Assembly (NCBI GenBank): GCA_025201845.1
Contig: MU603932.1
Coordinates: 65,006 to 129,005 of the forward strand
Direction: 5' to 3'
Origin: Martensiomyces pterosporus
Taxonomy: Eukaryota > Kickxellomycota > Kickxellomycetes > Kickxellales > Kickxellaceae
Length of the DNA stretch: 64,000 nt
Part shown: in pieces, positions 29,278 to 42,000 of the stretch
How positions within the stretch are numbered: position 1 is the stretch's first letter
Layout of the letters: each line of letters starts with the position of its first letter
Translations under genes and position numbers: made by a program
Notes under the pieces: generated by a model
Seen by the model: only the letters and a program-made list of their open reading frames with translations
What the model was told of the DNA's origin: nothing
The model's database searches: none

Positions 29278-32114
29278 CTAGGCGTTTTTGCTTTTCTTTC
29301 TAGGCATTCGTGTTTCTGCTTGAATGGGAAAGGGGGAGAGGAGAGTACAACAATTGCGCTCGCAAAGTGGATACAGAATCGGCCCTGCTGTCTTTGGGCG
29401 CGTTGGGGGCCGATGGGTGTTTTACATTGTGTACACTAATACATGATGCATACATGCCATCCCTGATCGGCATTCTGCTGCTACAATTCGCCGCTTTGGA
29501 CTCTGCAGCTGCTGCCAAGCGTCCACCGGATTGACAGCCTCTGTCACTCGCAGGTGCTAACTACAGGCGAATAATAAAAGTGCATGAAGGCCTGCTCTAC
29601 ATTTGCTCATGCACCTGCACTTATAAGCGAAAATAGAAAACCTTAGACTGGAGGCAATCATTGCCACTATACGCAGCAGATGGGATCTGTAATAGCGCCC
29701 TCATGATGCACAGCAACTGCAAAAGCGGGCGACCAGCCGATGCACATGAACGGATGTCACCGCATACCTCACCAGTGGGCTACACACAAGAAGAAAGCGC
29801 GCCGAGTGGTGATGAATGAACAAGCGCAACGGCACTGGATTTCTATTTTGCCAATTGAAAAATAAAATAAAATAAAATAAAATAAAGGAGAATTTACGCA
29901 CCGCTCATTCCCGTTCCCCATTGTGCTCCATGCACATGCGTGTATGCACACGCACAAAACCGTGCATGCCAAAGCAAAAACAAAAAAAGCTAAACCTCGC
30001 AAAAGAGAGGAAACTGGGATCCTACTGTGAATGCGGATATACACATCTTTTCGGCCCCCTATCCGAATTGCGCAGGAGCCAAGCCCAAAGAATAGAGGCG
30101 TCGGACGTGCACCACATTTGCTCATGCAGGTCGCTGATCAATAAAATCAGCATGCCGTATGAAGGGCTGCTCAGATTTTGAGTGAGAGATGTGACCACTG
30201 TGAGAAAGGCGCTTTGAAAGGATAGCTGCACAATGTATTGCAATGGAGCACAGCTCTCGTGCTTTTACTGTGCACAAGATGTACGCCAAAAGCCGCGCTG
30301 CCTGTGTGGGACGCGGTATCCTTGACACCGACATGCGGGACAGCAGACAGAGCGGGATAAGAATGCCGCCTTACTGGTGGCCCAGATGGATGCTGGAGAT
30401 TGGTGCTGCAGCTTGATGCTGTGCAAAGCCCTCTTTTTCTGCCGATTCCCCGCTACATCTGCCAGTTTACAAATGCCTGCACATGCTCACAATGAAATCA
30501 AGCAGCAGCAGCAGCAACAGAAAACATACACGCTACCTCCTCCCCAAAAAGAGTATCTACAATTGCTAGTATAGATGCAATAAGAAAAAGAAGATGGGGA
30601 ACAGATGCCAGCACTGCTGATACCCACATATATGAAGCGTACCGTACATGCCTTATCATGCACACATATGCATATATGCGGAATCGCCAGAAAGCGATGC
30701 CAATCATACACATGTGTGATGTGCACACATATACCATGGTGATGTGGGCATGCTAATTAGCGACTACAAATCGTGGATGTATGTCAAAAATACAGACACA
30801 CCCATATGAAGCCAAGTAGAAACAAGTCCATCTCCGGCTCTTGTTCCCTGGCTCTCGCTCTCATCGCCAGCGTATGCTTGGGTGGAATGTGTATTCGTTT
30901 TCCACGCAGAACGGCGCCTGTCTCAAGTAAATGTGTGTAGAGAAAAGCGGGGCAGATATGAAATGAGAGAAAATGCAAGTGCGAAGGAGGGAGTGGGATG
31001 CAAGTGCTACATCGGAAGCACCCATTCCGTTTGCTTGCATCATTCACGTAAACATCTCACAAAGAACACAATCACCCACTATAAATAAGCAAAAGGGAAA
31101 AAGAAGAGAAACAACAATGCAACATGCATGTGGCTGCGCAAACGAGTGCAGCCTTGTCCTGGAGCGTCACATTGCATGTGCATTTTTCCTGCCAGCTCAA
31201 CCATACACAAAGACCTCCGTTGCCCGGGTCCTTTATTGTGCACCACTTCAAATAGATAGAACAGGAGGCACCATGAGGGCGAGACAGCATGCGGCCTCCG
31301 CCGGGAGACTAGTGCGCATACGCTGCAGACAATGCGCAAGAGAGAGTAGCATGGTGGGCACTCGGTGTTAGGCGGGGGCCATACCAGAATGCTACATTGA
31401 ATTAATGGCTGCGGCAGCACCTGTTTCATTTCTCGTCAACATGTGAAATTAAAAATCAGAGCAGGCTGTGTTGCTTTTCGAGTTCTACATGCTAAATTCC
31501 GTCCAGCACAAACGAAAAGAGAATAGGTGAATCGCACCCATGGTTAAGGTACAATGTGCTTTGCAGCGCCTTCTTGATTCTGCTCTGTTGTGCCAGCTGC
31601 CACAAGTGGGCCACATTTTGCACCTGTTTTCTCTCTCCTTATTAGCAAGCACCTGCTTGGTATACCGAGCTGCGTGTTGCACGGGATCTCGGCCATCAAA
31701 CCCTCCTCTCCGTCGCCTGTTATTCTCACCCATACGTCGCCCTTCTCCCTCTTGCTCTCGCTGCTTCGCACACTGCATGCGCCGGAGCATTGTCTCTTGG
31801 GGAAGCCATATATGACTTGCATGCCACCAGCATCCACTAGCAGCAGCATTCCATTTCGCTACACAGATGCAACAATAGTTGTTTGCAAATCCTTGCGCTT
31901 GTATGTGTCTGTCCATACGCGAATGAGTGCAGACCTGGTGAGGTTTGGTGAGGACGAAACAAGCGAGGTTTATTCACAAAGTAGAGGAAAGAGAAGGGTG
32001 CACATATAATAAGACAATAATAGCTACTTGTATAGAAAGTACAGCAAACAAAAGACTACATGGTGCGATGGTGCTGGTTCGCGGGAGCACCCGCAGCAAT
32101 AACCGTCTCTCTCT
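29278..32114. other. Long convergent gap, no gene seen
   Basis: 2.8 kb lie between two convergent genes, unusually long for this genome. It is AT-richer than the genes, with many ATGCAT/CACACA-like words and an AAAAT repeat. No frame reads as protein, and no tRNA-like A and B boxes were found by eye. It may hold non-coding RNA or long 3' UTRs. Confidence 0.4.
29858..29886 (+). repeat. AAAAT pentanucleotide repeat (about 5 copies)
   Basis: Five tandem copies of AAAAT/AATAA lie in non-coding sequence. This is a simple sequence repeat. Confidence 0.9.
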
Positions 32115-33803
32115 CTATTGTTTGGCTGCACTCCGTTCCTTGTCCACCTGGGCCTTGATGTTGCAGAGCCAGCGCTGGCGGCACTGCAGGTTGGTCCTGC
32201 CTGGGACTTGCTGTGCAACCTTCACCCACTGTCTATCCTCACCAAACTGTGCCACAGCACGCTTCAGCAGCTCGTCCTCCTCGGGCGACCACCGAGACGA
32301 TGGGCCCCGCGGCCGCTTTGTGTCCATGAATGCATAGTTGAATTTTGGCTTCGAGGTGTTCCGGACAACAGCTACACCGACGACGCTCGTTGCCATTGCC
32401 GGCATCATTGGCTGCTGCTGCTGTGGGTGTGGGTGTGGGTGTGGGTGGGGAGGAGGAATAGCATGGTGGTTGCGTGGTGAGATGGGGGGCTGCTGTGGTT
32501 GCTGCTGACGGTGGTGGTTGTGCTGGCCATAGTATGCTTGTGCTTGGAAGCTGAATGGCGGTGGCTGGCTCTGAGGTGGATACTGTGGTGGGTGCTGTGG
32601 TGGGTGTTGTAGTGGGTGCTGGGCGTATGCCATTGGCGAGGGAGCCAGTGGCGATGTCGGGTAGCCCCGTCTGTGGTAGTGCTCGGCATACGAAATGGTC
32701 TCGCCTGTTGGAGGCAGCATGGGTGCGCTGCTAACCTGCAGCACGCCTGTTGGCGACGATGCACAGGAGGGGCCCTGAGACGGGACAGGGCCGGTGGGCG
32801 AGCTGTGCTGAGACTCGGGTGGAGAGGGGTGGTGTGAGATGCCTGGCTGCGAGCGGGTGGCAGACAGCGGCGGAGGGAACGAGTGTGAGTACGCGTTTGT
32901 GGCTGGGTGGGCGAGCGCATTCGGCTTTGCCGGCTTGCTATCAATCTTGTACGCACTCAGCGAAGCAGCGGGCGGACTGCCTGTGCTGAATGAAGCATCG
33001 GCGGGTGCTGCCGTTGCTGACTTGGGCGGGTTGCGGTTGGCGTGGTGCTCAAGGGGCGGCGAGGCAGAGGCAAAGGACTCGGCGCTGCGGCACTTGGCCA
33101 GCTGTGAGATCGGCGGCAGAGATGGCAGCTCGCGATTGCCCGCCCAGTCATCTTCGACCAAGGGAGAGAGATGGATGAGCGACGATGTGCGCTTGCTGTG
33201 GGCAGGCGGCGACGGAAGCTGCTGGTACGAGCGCGAGGCGGGCTTCTCGTGGTCCAGCTTGTCTGAGAGCGTGGATGCGTTGAGCAGAAGGTCGATTCCC
33301 ATCCGCTGAGCGGCAGGCGCGCCAGGATCGGACTTGAATCTCTTCTTGGCTTGGAGTGGCGAGGGAACAGCCGGAACGGCGATGCGCATGGCATTATCTG
33401 TATCCCGCACAGCGCACTCGGCAGACGCGCTTTGTGTAGCAGCGACAGCAGATACAGAGGTGAAGGTGGAGGAAGGGGCGAATGAAGGGGAAGCAGCAGC
33501 AGCTTTGTGCGAGCGAACAATGGTCAGCATAGCTTCCCTAAGCTCAGCCACGTCCATGGCATGAATTTCTGCCTCATTTGGCAAAATCGGCCTGCTGTAA
33601 TAGTCGTTGCTGCTGCTGTAGCTGACACTCACCTGCTTCTGCGCTTCATTTCCTGCACAGCTGGCATGGAGATACATGCCATTGTCTTGCTGCTCATTGT
33701 CAGAGAGGTGGAGAGGATGCTTTCTGCTGGCTGTGCTGGGCGTGGGCGTGGTGCTGCTCGGAGGAGGCAGGGAAACCCGAGCGATTGACGAGTGAGTGGC
33801 CAT
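32115..33803 (-). CDS. Myb/SANT-domain transcription factor
   Basis: I start at the ATG at 33803. The frame is open further upstream but only from a TTG. The protein has 562 residues. The only recognisable domain is a Myb repeat at the C-terminus (about 503-550): SSRWSPEEDELLKRAV, then GEDRQWVKVAQQVPGRTNLQCRQRW, with the three spaced tryptophans of a Myb helix-turn-helix. A short basic tail follows. The rest is low in complexity, rich in Pro, Ser, His and Gln, with PPQHPPQYPPQ and HPHPHPHP tracts encoded by GTGGGT-type repeats (32422-32450, 32570-32620). It is probably a sequence-specific DNA-binding regulator with disordered activation regions. Its targets are unknown. The leader upstream is long and pyrimidine-rich on the coding strand. 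Confidence 0.8.
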   Translation of the reverse strand: MATHSSIARVSLPPPSSTTPTPSTASRKHPLHLSDNEQQDNGMYLHASCAGNEAQKQVSVSYSSSNDYYSRPILPNEAEIHAMDVAELREAMLTIVRSHKAAAASPSFAPSSTFTSVSAVAATQSASAECAVRDTDNAMRIAVPAVPSPLQAKKRFKSDPGAPAAQRMGIDLLLNASTLSDKLDHEKPASRSYQQLPSPPAHSKRTSSLIHLSPLVEDDWAGNRELPSLPPISQLAKCRSAESFASASPPLEHHANRNPPKSATAAPADASFSTGSPPAASLSAYKIDSKPAKPNALAHPATNAYSHSFPPPLSATRSQPGISHHPSPPESQHSSPTGPVPSQGPSCASSPTGVLQVSSAPMLPPTGETISYAEHYHRRGYPTSPLAPSPMAYAQHPLQHPPQHPPQYPPQSQPPPFSFQAQAYYGQHNHHRQQQPQQPPISPRNHHAIPPPHPHPHPHPQQQQPMMPAMATSVVGVAVVRNTSKPKFNYAFMDTKRPRGPSSRWSPEEDELLKRAVAQFGEDRQWVKVAQQVPGRTNLQCRQRWLCNIKAQVDKERSAAKQ

Positions 33804-35200
33804 TGTGTGTTTATGCTTCCCGCGTGTGTGTATGCGTGTGTATGCGTGCGCGAATGCGAGAATGAGCGAGAAGGAGAGGGGGCAGGCAGAGAGGGATGCT
33901 ACAGCGCGAATCAAACAATGAAACAAACTAGCGGAAGCGGTAATAGAGAATAGGAAGGATAACAACGACTGGTTTGACAGCGATGCGCGGAGAAACTAGG
34001 GATATTTGCTCGCAAAGAAGCAGGCAGGCGAGAGTGGCAGTGCTTTCGCCCAGAAGCAGTCAAAGGAAATGAAGCGTGGAGCCTGGAAACAAAGCGAGAT
34101 CTGCAGGCTTGCACCTCCAAAGCTATCCAAGCGGATGGCGAAAGAAAATGGCTAAAGTCTAACGAAATGGAGTATTAGCTAGTTGGTGGTGGTGGCAGGG
34201 ACAAGCCAAATAGAGAAAGAGGGAAAGAGAGCGCAAGACAATAAAGGGAAGCGGTGTCCAAAAGGCGCAAGGCCGAAACGGTTACGAATGAGAGGGGGAA
34301 AGCGAGACGAGCGAGGATGTTCCAGTCAAGGATACCCAGCCCAAGCTATCGAGTTATAGATGGGTGTGTGGATATTAGAAGAGGTGGAGTGGATAAAGCG
34401 GAAAGTAGCCTTTATAAAAGTAAAAAGTAAAGCAAAAAGCACGGCGAAAGGATATATAAAATGGGGGCTGATGGATGTGGAGAATGGTATATGTCGATGC
34501 TAGTAGCAACTGCCGAGGGAAAGGTGGTGGCACCACAGTAATTGAAATGTATATGTTGAGTATAGGAGGGCTGGTTTAGCGAGATGGCAGCGCCTCTGTA
34601 TGACGATGGTTGTCGCAAGGGCAGCCTGGCACTGCTTTGGCAGTAGATGTGTGTATATATCCTCGTCAGGAAAATAAGGGTGCACGGCAGTATACGAAGG
34701 AATCGAAAGGAATAGAAAGAGAAGGGAGTAAAGTGGGGCAGGTGGATGGATAAATGTGCGGTTTGGAATAGATAAGCAGAGTGGGGAGGGGGCGGTTGCT
34801 TTATAACAAAAGGAAGTACGAGGTAGAATACAAGATAATGGAAAGGCTGCTGCTGCTGCTCAGCACAACGATGGTAGAGCACACAAAGGAGATTGGAAAG
34901 AGAAATGGGGGATGGGAAGAAGGAAAGTGGGCTGTGTGTGTGTGCGTGTGTGTCGATGGAGGAAACAGTATGTAATGTCTATTTTATATGTGAGGACGCA
35001 CTGGAGGAGTCTTAGCAGCAAGGGAGGAAAGTGCAGCCTTTTATAAGCGAGCGAGGCTCGGGAAAGGAAGCTCCGGATGGGATGGCTGTGCGAACAGGAC
35101 TTGGCAGCTCAGGCGTATAGCGCGGCTGTAACCAAAAAAAAAATCGAAAATCGAAAGCAACAACAAAAATATGTAGAATGCGGGTGCGGGCGGGGATAGA
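33804..35200 (-). promoter_or_regulatory. Long CT-rich 5' leader/promoter of the Myb gene
   Basis: For about 1.3 kb upstream of the Myb ATG the plus strand is strongly purine-rich (GAAAGAGGGAAAGAGAG-like), so the coding strand is CT-rich. Short CT-rich tracts before start codons are seen in other genes here, but this one is far longer. It fits a long untranslated leader or a nucleosome-poor promoter (inference). Frames inside are chance Pro/Ser/Leu-rich ORFs. Confidence 0.4.
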
Positions 35201-38200
35201 CTAATTCCACTCTGTGCAACTATTCTTATCACTTGTTTGCTGTAAGAAAAGGAATAAAGTTGTTTACCTTCGCCCGAGCCCAGCTGGCATACAAGAGCGA
35301 CCTTTAATAATAAGCGCCTTTTCTCTGGCCAGCCTAATAGAGCAAAAACCTAGTGTGCAGATGGCCGTGCTTTTGCCTATCCATAAAAGGAACAATGCTG
35401 CCAGGACAATCTCCCCAAGAAAATAACAAATAGTTGCTGCCTTCTCTCTATCGCATGAGCGCAACCGCGGAGACATGAATGAGTGACTGGGTGGGCGGAT
35501 GGAGAGGGGAGGGGCAAGGAAGCGAGTGCGGAGGGGGTGGTTCGGCGTGCCTGCGCAACCCAGGGGTATGTGGGGAGCCCCCTGCCGTGCTCTGAATGTG
35601 CCGCCCCCTCCCTTTATTCATCGCCCTCGCCCAGGCAAACACACATGCACAAAGGCTGCCCGCCGCTTCGCTAGCATCGCTGCTGCGCTTTCCTGCCCTG
35701 CTGGGGTTTCTGCGGTTTTCGCAGCGAAGGCAGGAAAACATGGGCTTTTGTCTGCTTTGATTTGTCATGGCATAGCACGGCATAGCATAAGACAGGCGCA
35801 ATGCATGCGGCAGCCAAGGCAATTAAGACATTGTGCGATCAAGTGTCTAGTTCAAACTGCCTTCTTTAAATCCCTTTACTCTGCTCCTGTGTGCGAGCAG
35901 GTCTCGTGAAGGGGGTGTTTATGCCCCGCCCGAAACTGCATGCGTGTATGTGCTGTATGCGATAGCACTGCTGTCTCCGCGCCCAATCATTGCATAATAA
36001 GAAAAATAAAACATTTGTTTACGTGCATGGAACAAAGGGCAGCGACAAGACAAGGCAAGGCGAATCGATGGGAATGCAGATATTACTGATTCTTATCAGT
36101 GGCAACATATCTATTCCAACATACAAAGAGCAGACATATATAGAGTGGTGCGTGACATGATAACAACAGAAAATAGATATATGAACAGCCCCTGCTATTA
36201 TTTTCTTCCATATTGTTTTGCGCGCCGCGTCTGACACATGTAAATTAGCTGGATACGAGGCGACTATGCATGTATGCGAGGGATGGGTACATTAATTCCT
36301 CCCTTTGTCTCCCGCCCGCCCTTTGTTGCCATTATGTGTGTTCGTTTTTGTCGCTGCTCGCAGCAGCCATTATGTATTGTTGCGGCTGCTGCTATGCCAC
36401 ATACTCCACCTCCACTGCCGTTTATGTTCTCTTGCTCCATTTGTCCTTTTCGCTGAAATGCGCCTTTCTGTAGGGAGCATATGATGCGCAAGCACATGCG
36501 GCAGCGAAGAATGATGCACACCTACCAATAGGCTAGTTTTTCGCACAAAAAGCCCAGCTCCTTCTTTGTTCGCCCGTTTGCAGATAGGAGGCAGCTGCCG
36601 GCTCTTGCAACATTGCAAGCCATGTTGGTGTTTTTGGCACTTCTAATTACTTCAGTGCGCTTTACCTCTCTACGCACTTGCGTAATCCTGCCCAGATTAA
36701 ACACACGTGGTCTGCCTCCTGCCCTTTGTTTTTTCCTTTGCCATCTCTTTCACAGACAACTCCTTCCGTCCACAAACCACAGCGACATTGACGCCGAGGC
36801 AAGGCGTGGTATTGTGCTGGGGGCTCACAATCAGCTATCCTTTGGCGCTGTGGTGCATTCATGCCTCTGTGGATTGCCTCCATTCGTCTGTCTAGCCCCG
36901 AGTGCCTGAGTGTCTTTGAATACGCAGTTGTGGATTGTGGTTGTAAAATGCGTTGTCTGTAGTGCCCAACACGCTTGGCCGCCAGCGCCGCCATCTCCCG
37001 CAAGTGCATATACATATCCTGCTTGTCGAAGAAGCATAAGCTGTCGCCAGCCATACGCATACCCGAATATGCATATATGTGTGCATGCTGCATGTCTGGC
37101 TCCAATGCCCGGCCGCAATCCACGAAAGCATGTATGATCCTTGCTGCTCTGGTTTTTTTACTCGCGCATGTGGCATTTGCCGTTCATAGTTCCATATATG
37201 GCTAGATTGCAGTATGTTTTGCTGGATCCCGCAAAGCCTGCGATAGTACCTGCAACTTATCTGCTGGTTCCCAGTTATTTCCTTTCAAATGCCCCTTGCC
37301 ATCATAGCTGCCTTACAAGCAGCAGGTCCATGTCGCCGTCATACACGCATTAATGCATGCACATGAGATTAGCTATAATCTTCTCTCTGTAAAAGTGGTG
37401 TGCCGCGTAAACACCTGCTAATAAACGCCGCCCTCCCCACTCTATCCCCTTTTTCTCCTGCTCCACCCGACGTGTATCACGCTGGTGCCTGATATGCAGC
37501 TAGCCGCTGTTGTGCATTGCCACTTAAATAGGATGTGCTTGTGCTTTGTGGTGCAGCACAGCTGGCTTCATTGTCACTCGAATCAAAGTGTGGAGGGAGT
37601 GCAGACACAAATGACCACAACACACAACAAAACAGCCTTCCAGATGCGTTGCTGGGCTGCTTTTCACACAGATTGAGTGTGGGCGTTCTCATGCTCTCAC
37701 TCCGGCGTTCCAGCACATTTGCGATTTGCAGCACTCCAACAACAGCGATGCATGCTGCTGTTCGCATAAATGCGTGGATCCACCAGTCAACAATGCATGT
37801 CTTGCCTGCCTTGGCAGGGGGACAAGAAGCACATCGTTCTAACTTTGGAGAAGACGATGCCATTGGCACGCAGCGTGCCCGTCGCCATGACTCTGAAACG
37901 CGCCAGCCATCAGCAAGTGTGGGCTGGCCGCACACCTTATTTAGAAGGGCCTATTAATACTCGATTTTCTGTTTTTACCCATTTTGCCCCGAAAGAGGTG
38001 ATAATAATGAATCAATTTGCGATTATTGCAAAACACGAATGCCTCCTGTTTGGGGAGAAAGGCGCAAGAACAGTTTTTGCTTGCATGTTTATTTGTTTGT
38101 ATTTGATGCTGTTGAGCGGCCAGCATCTTTCCTCTCACATGCGCGCTTGTGTTTGTGCGCACATCAATGTAGCTGCTTGTCTCTCCGCCTGCACGCTATT

Positions 38201-39049
38201 GCACTTGTGCCTTTGCTGTTGTTGTTATTGTTGTTGTTCTTGGAAGCTTATGTTTAGCAGATAGCAAACCTGTAAACAATCTGCTTTTTGTTGTCAGCTC
38301 TCATACGGAAACGTATAGGCTTAACGCCGAGTGGTGGCGGGTCTATTTCCAAATATCCCCACTTGACATTCGCGTAAACATGGATAATAGCAAGTGTACT
38401 GTAACTTGTGCTTACGAACTCGGATGCTTCCCCACTTGGTAGACCTGCTTGGAGAAATGGCGTATAATCAGCACAGAGACGCAATGTAGAATCTTCTTTT
38501 GGATACATTGCTGTTGCTGTTGCTGTTGTTGCTGTTGTTGCTGCTGCTGCTGTTGTTGCTGCTGCTGCTGTTGCTGGGCTAGCGACACAATCGGCCCAGC
38601 TGAGCGCTCCTTGTCCGGAACAGCTACCAGCCCCAACCTGGTCTCCCATTCAGCTCCTCTCGCCTCTCGATTGCAAGGTGGTGCGGAGTAGCGGGTAAAT
38701 CTCTAACGGCTTTTGGCTTGTTCTGAGTACAAGGTGGTATAGTGCATATAATCCAGTGTCCCAGCGTCGTTTTCGGACCACAAGGGGACAAAGGAGTCAA
38801 ATTTGCCAAGAGCTGGATATATCAGGTGTGCCTTTTGTTTTCGCATGCTGTCTACGTATGCCGGCTCTGCTGCTACTGCTCTTCTTTCCCACATAGCCTT
38901 TCTTTCTTTTTCTCACTTTCGCGGTCCTAGATTGCATTTCCATTCTGAGCTCATTCCCCCTTTGATATAGGCTCTTGCTCTTACGCTTTGTCCACCTGTC
39001 TCCGCCGTCCTAACACTGTAAACTATTCCTACTCTGGCGTTGGTGTGAA
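35201..39049. other. Long intergenic region with weak coding-like islands
   Basis: Nearly 4 kb without a gene I can name. Three short stretches look more protein-like than the rest: minus 37070-36985, plus 37790-37960, and minus 38894-38254. The last one includes a CAG tract and one in-frame TAG. They could be relics, unrecognised small exons or chance. The part nearest 39049 must hold the VNX1 promoter. Confidence 0.35.
38510..38576 (-). repeat. CAG/CAA triplet repeat
   Basis: About 22 CAR triplets on the minus strand would encode polyglutamine in the frame that is open from 38636 to 38412. It is not inside any gene that I can confirm. Confidence 0.85.
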
Positions 39050-42000
39050 ATGTCGGACGGCACTACCAGCCTGCCGGTGTCCGGAGGAGGCAATGAGCAT
39101 GCTGTTGCCGCACTCACTATCACAGCAGCTACTACCGATGCTGATGTTGTCACAAACCAGGAGCAGCAGCAGCAGCAGCAGGTGGTATCACCACCCTCGG
39201 CGCACTCGAACCAGCATAGCCGCACTTCGTCTTACAGCCACCAGCGTAGAGAGAGCAGCAGCGGCGGCAGTGGCAGCTACCGGCGCCACCACAAACAGCA
39301 TCGCCACCACGTCCATCACCGCCGTCGCCAGTCAAATGGAGACTGGCCGCTGAACGAGGAGGACGAGGCTTCTTCAGACGGCAGCGGCAGCGAGTCAGGC
39401 TCCACATCGTGCTCCACCGCCAGCTCATACTCAGTCGAGTACCCAGAACCTAGGGGCCGCAGCCATAGACACCGGCACCACCGCCCCTCACACCCGCAGA
39501 CTGGTGCTCCGAGAAGGCGATCGCAGGGCCGTCATATTTCGATACAGAACATCCCGGTTTCGCGTCGCAGTACCGGGCACCGCCGCCAGGTCGTCATTGA
39601 TGAGCCCGAATATAGTGGCAGCGACGGCGATAACAACGGCATCGATGGTGTCGAGGAGGACAGCCACGGACGCCGCAGATCCACGACCCAGGACTCGTCA
39701 GAGTCCACTGAGGACCGTATCCTGGAGGGCGATGACGAAGATACCACGGTGCGAGCACGCCAGGAGGCACTGAACACACGCCATCCCTTTGGGTTGCCTA
39801 TTTGGAAGCCAGCGTTGTACAAGAAATCTCGCTCGGTTACACGCGCTGCGTTCCTGGCTCTCCACGCCCGTCCACTGCGCTCGGAGACGCTGTATCTGAA
39901 GCCAGGAAACATTGCGTGGATGCTACTGGCTGGCTGGTGGCTCATGCTTGTGTCTATGGCCATCGCTGTGGTTTTGTTCTTCGTGCCTTTTGGCGGATCG
40001 AGCTATTCGCGCGTTGCTCGTGGCCTTGGGTGGTATCTCTTTTGGCCGTTCGGTCGTTATGTTGAGCGCATCAAGGACAACGTCCACTCGCTCAACCGCT
40101 GCACCTTGTCGTCTGTAGACGTGACATCGGGCGCGTCGGCACTCGAGGCAGGTGCGGGTGCGGGTGCGGGTGCGGGTGCTGCCGACCAGGATGGTGATGA
40201 GGACGCGCCGCTGCTGGGACATCTTGCGGCGGGCCCTGCGTCGAACGCGGAAACCAGACATGCGCAGTTCAGGAGAAAGACAGCGCTGGGTCGCGCAGTC
40301 TACTACACCTTGCTGGTCACTCTGCTGAACCCGGTCCTCATTCTGGTTTCGGCCCTTTCGTGGTTCGCAGTGTTTTCTATCCCCATGGGAAAGCTCACGC
40401 ATACGCTCTCACGGTACCTGTGGCGCGACCCACTCTCCTTGCACTTCCGCTCCGGTGACCTCCCCACAGTACAGGTCCCTCAGACACCAGCTGCCGAGCT
40501 GCCGGATGCTGCTGAGGACGGCCACAGCGATGAAAACGCCGATGACTCGAACAGGTGCACCACTGTCGAGCAGCCCGCTCCAACTGTGCTGCTGTGCACG
40601 AATGAGGCTGTTGGCTGGTACTATTACAAGTACACAGTTGATGGCGTCAACATCTTGTTCTACAACATGCTCTCCGTCGCAGCGTTTGTGCTTGTTGCGG
40701 CGTTTATCATTGCACCGCTAACACACCACCAGCACTTCCTGGTCCAGCCCGGCGTGCTGTTCCCCCTGTGTCTGATATCCACAGTCCCCTTGGCTTATTT
40801 CATCGGGCAGGCGGTGAGCTCGATCAGCGCGCAGTCGTCGCTAGGCATGGGCGCAGTGATCAACGCAACATTTGGCTCCATAGTCGAGGTCATCCTGTAC
40901 TGTATCGCCTTGACGCAAGGAAAGGCACGCCTCGTGGAGGGCGCCCTCATCGGCTCTCTTCTTGCCGGCTTGATGCTGATGCCCGGTACGAGCATGATTG
41001 CTGGCGGCATCAAGCACAAGGTCCAGCGGTTCAACGCCAAGAGTGCCGAAGTGACGGCCACGCTGATTATCATGTCGATTATCGGTGCCTTTGCTCCCAC
41101 GTTGTTTTACCACACGTTTGCAGTCCCCGAGTTTGAGTGCCAGGACGAAGCGGCGACTGCGGGGGACATGGTCAGGAGGTGCAAGCAGGTGCACCTGGAC
41201 ATTATCAACGACCCCTTCTATCTCGAGACCGTCAAGCCGTTCATGTACGTGTGCGCGGCCATCCTGCCGCTGGCGTATTTGATTGCGCTGTGGTTTTCGC
41301 TGAAGACGCATGTCAAGCACATTTATTCCAGTGGCCAGACGTCGAACCCTATTGTCAGACACGTGCTGGAGCTCTTCCGTCGTGCAGTGGGGCCTGAAAG
41401 CATCAGCCGTGCTGCTAACCGCACCCAGCAGCAGCAGCAGCAGCAGCAGCAGAGTTTTGAATCTGAGCATGCTGCAGCACCTGCTGTGACAGTGACCAGA
41501 GCGTCCACAGTTCCCAGTGCTATCGTTACCCAACCTACTGCTACTCTGGAGGAGCCCACCACGCAGGGAGTCCCGGCAACGTCGACCACTGATACCTTGG
41601 TTGCTCCGAGAGAAGCTGGCAGCGTGCCAAGGGCCAGCAACGCTGGTGCCACCTCGCCTGTTTCTCCCGTCAAGCCTCCTCGTATCAGTCGCCCAGGGTC
41701 TTACCACCACAGCCACAGCCACCACCACAGCTCGGCTGTAGCCAGCGGACTTGCCTATGACCCAGCCAACGCTCCCTCGTCGATGCCCAACGTACCGCGG
41801 CTGTCTGAGCTGCCGCGCGTACTTGCAGCTGACCCCGATGACCAGCTGCCGGACTTGGCACTGCTGGAGGGCGTAGCCCATGGCGTCGAATCCAGCGAAG
41901 GCGGAGGCGGCCATGATGCGCCCAACTGGAGCAAATTCAAGTCGGCGTTTATCCTCTGTGTGTGCACGGTTATGTTTGCTTTGATTGCCGAAGTCCTTGT

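Noticed and set aside
29278..32114. Possible transposon in the long convergent gap
   Set aside because: No transposase or reverse-transcriptase motif, terminal repeat or target duplication was found by eye.
34412..34882. 156-codon minus frame upstream of the Myb gene
   Set aside because: It reflects the CT-rich leader and has no conserved feature.
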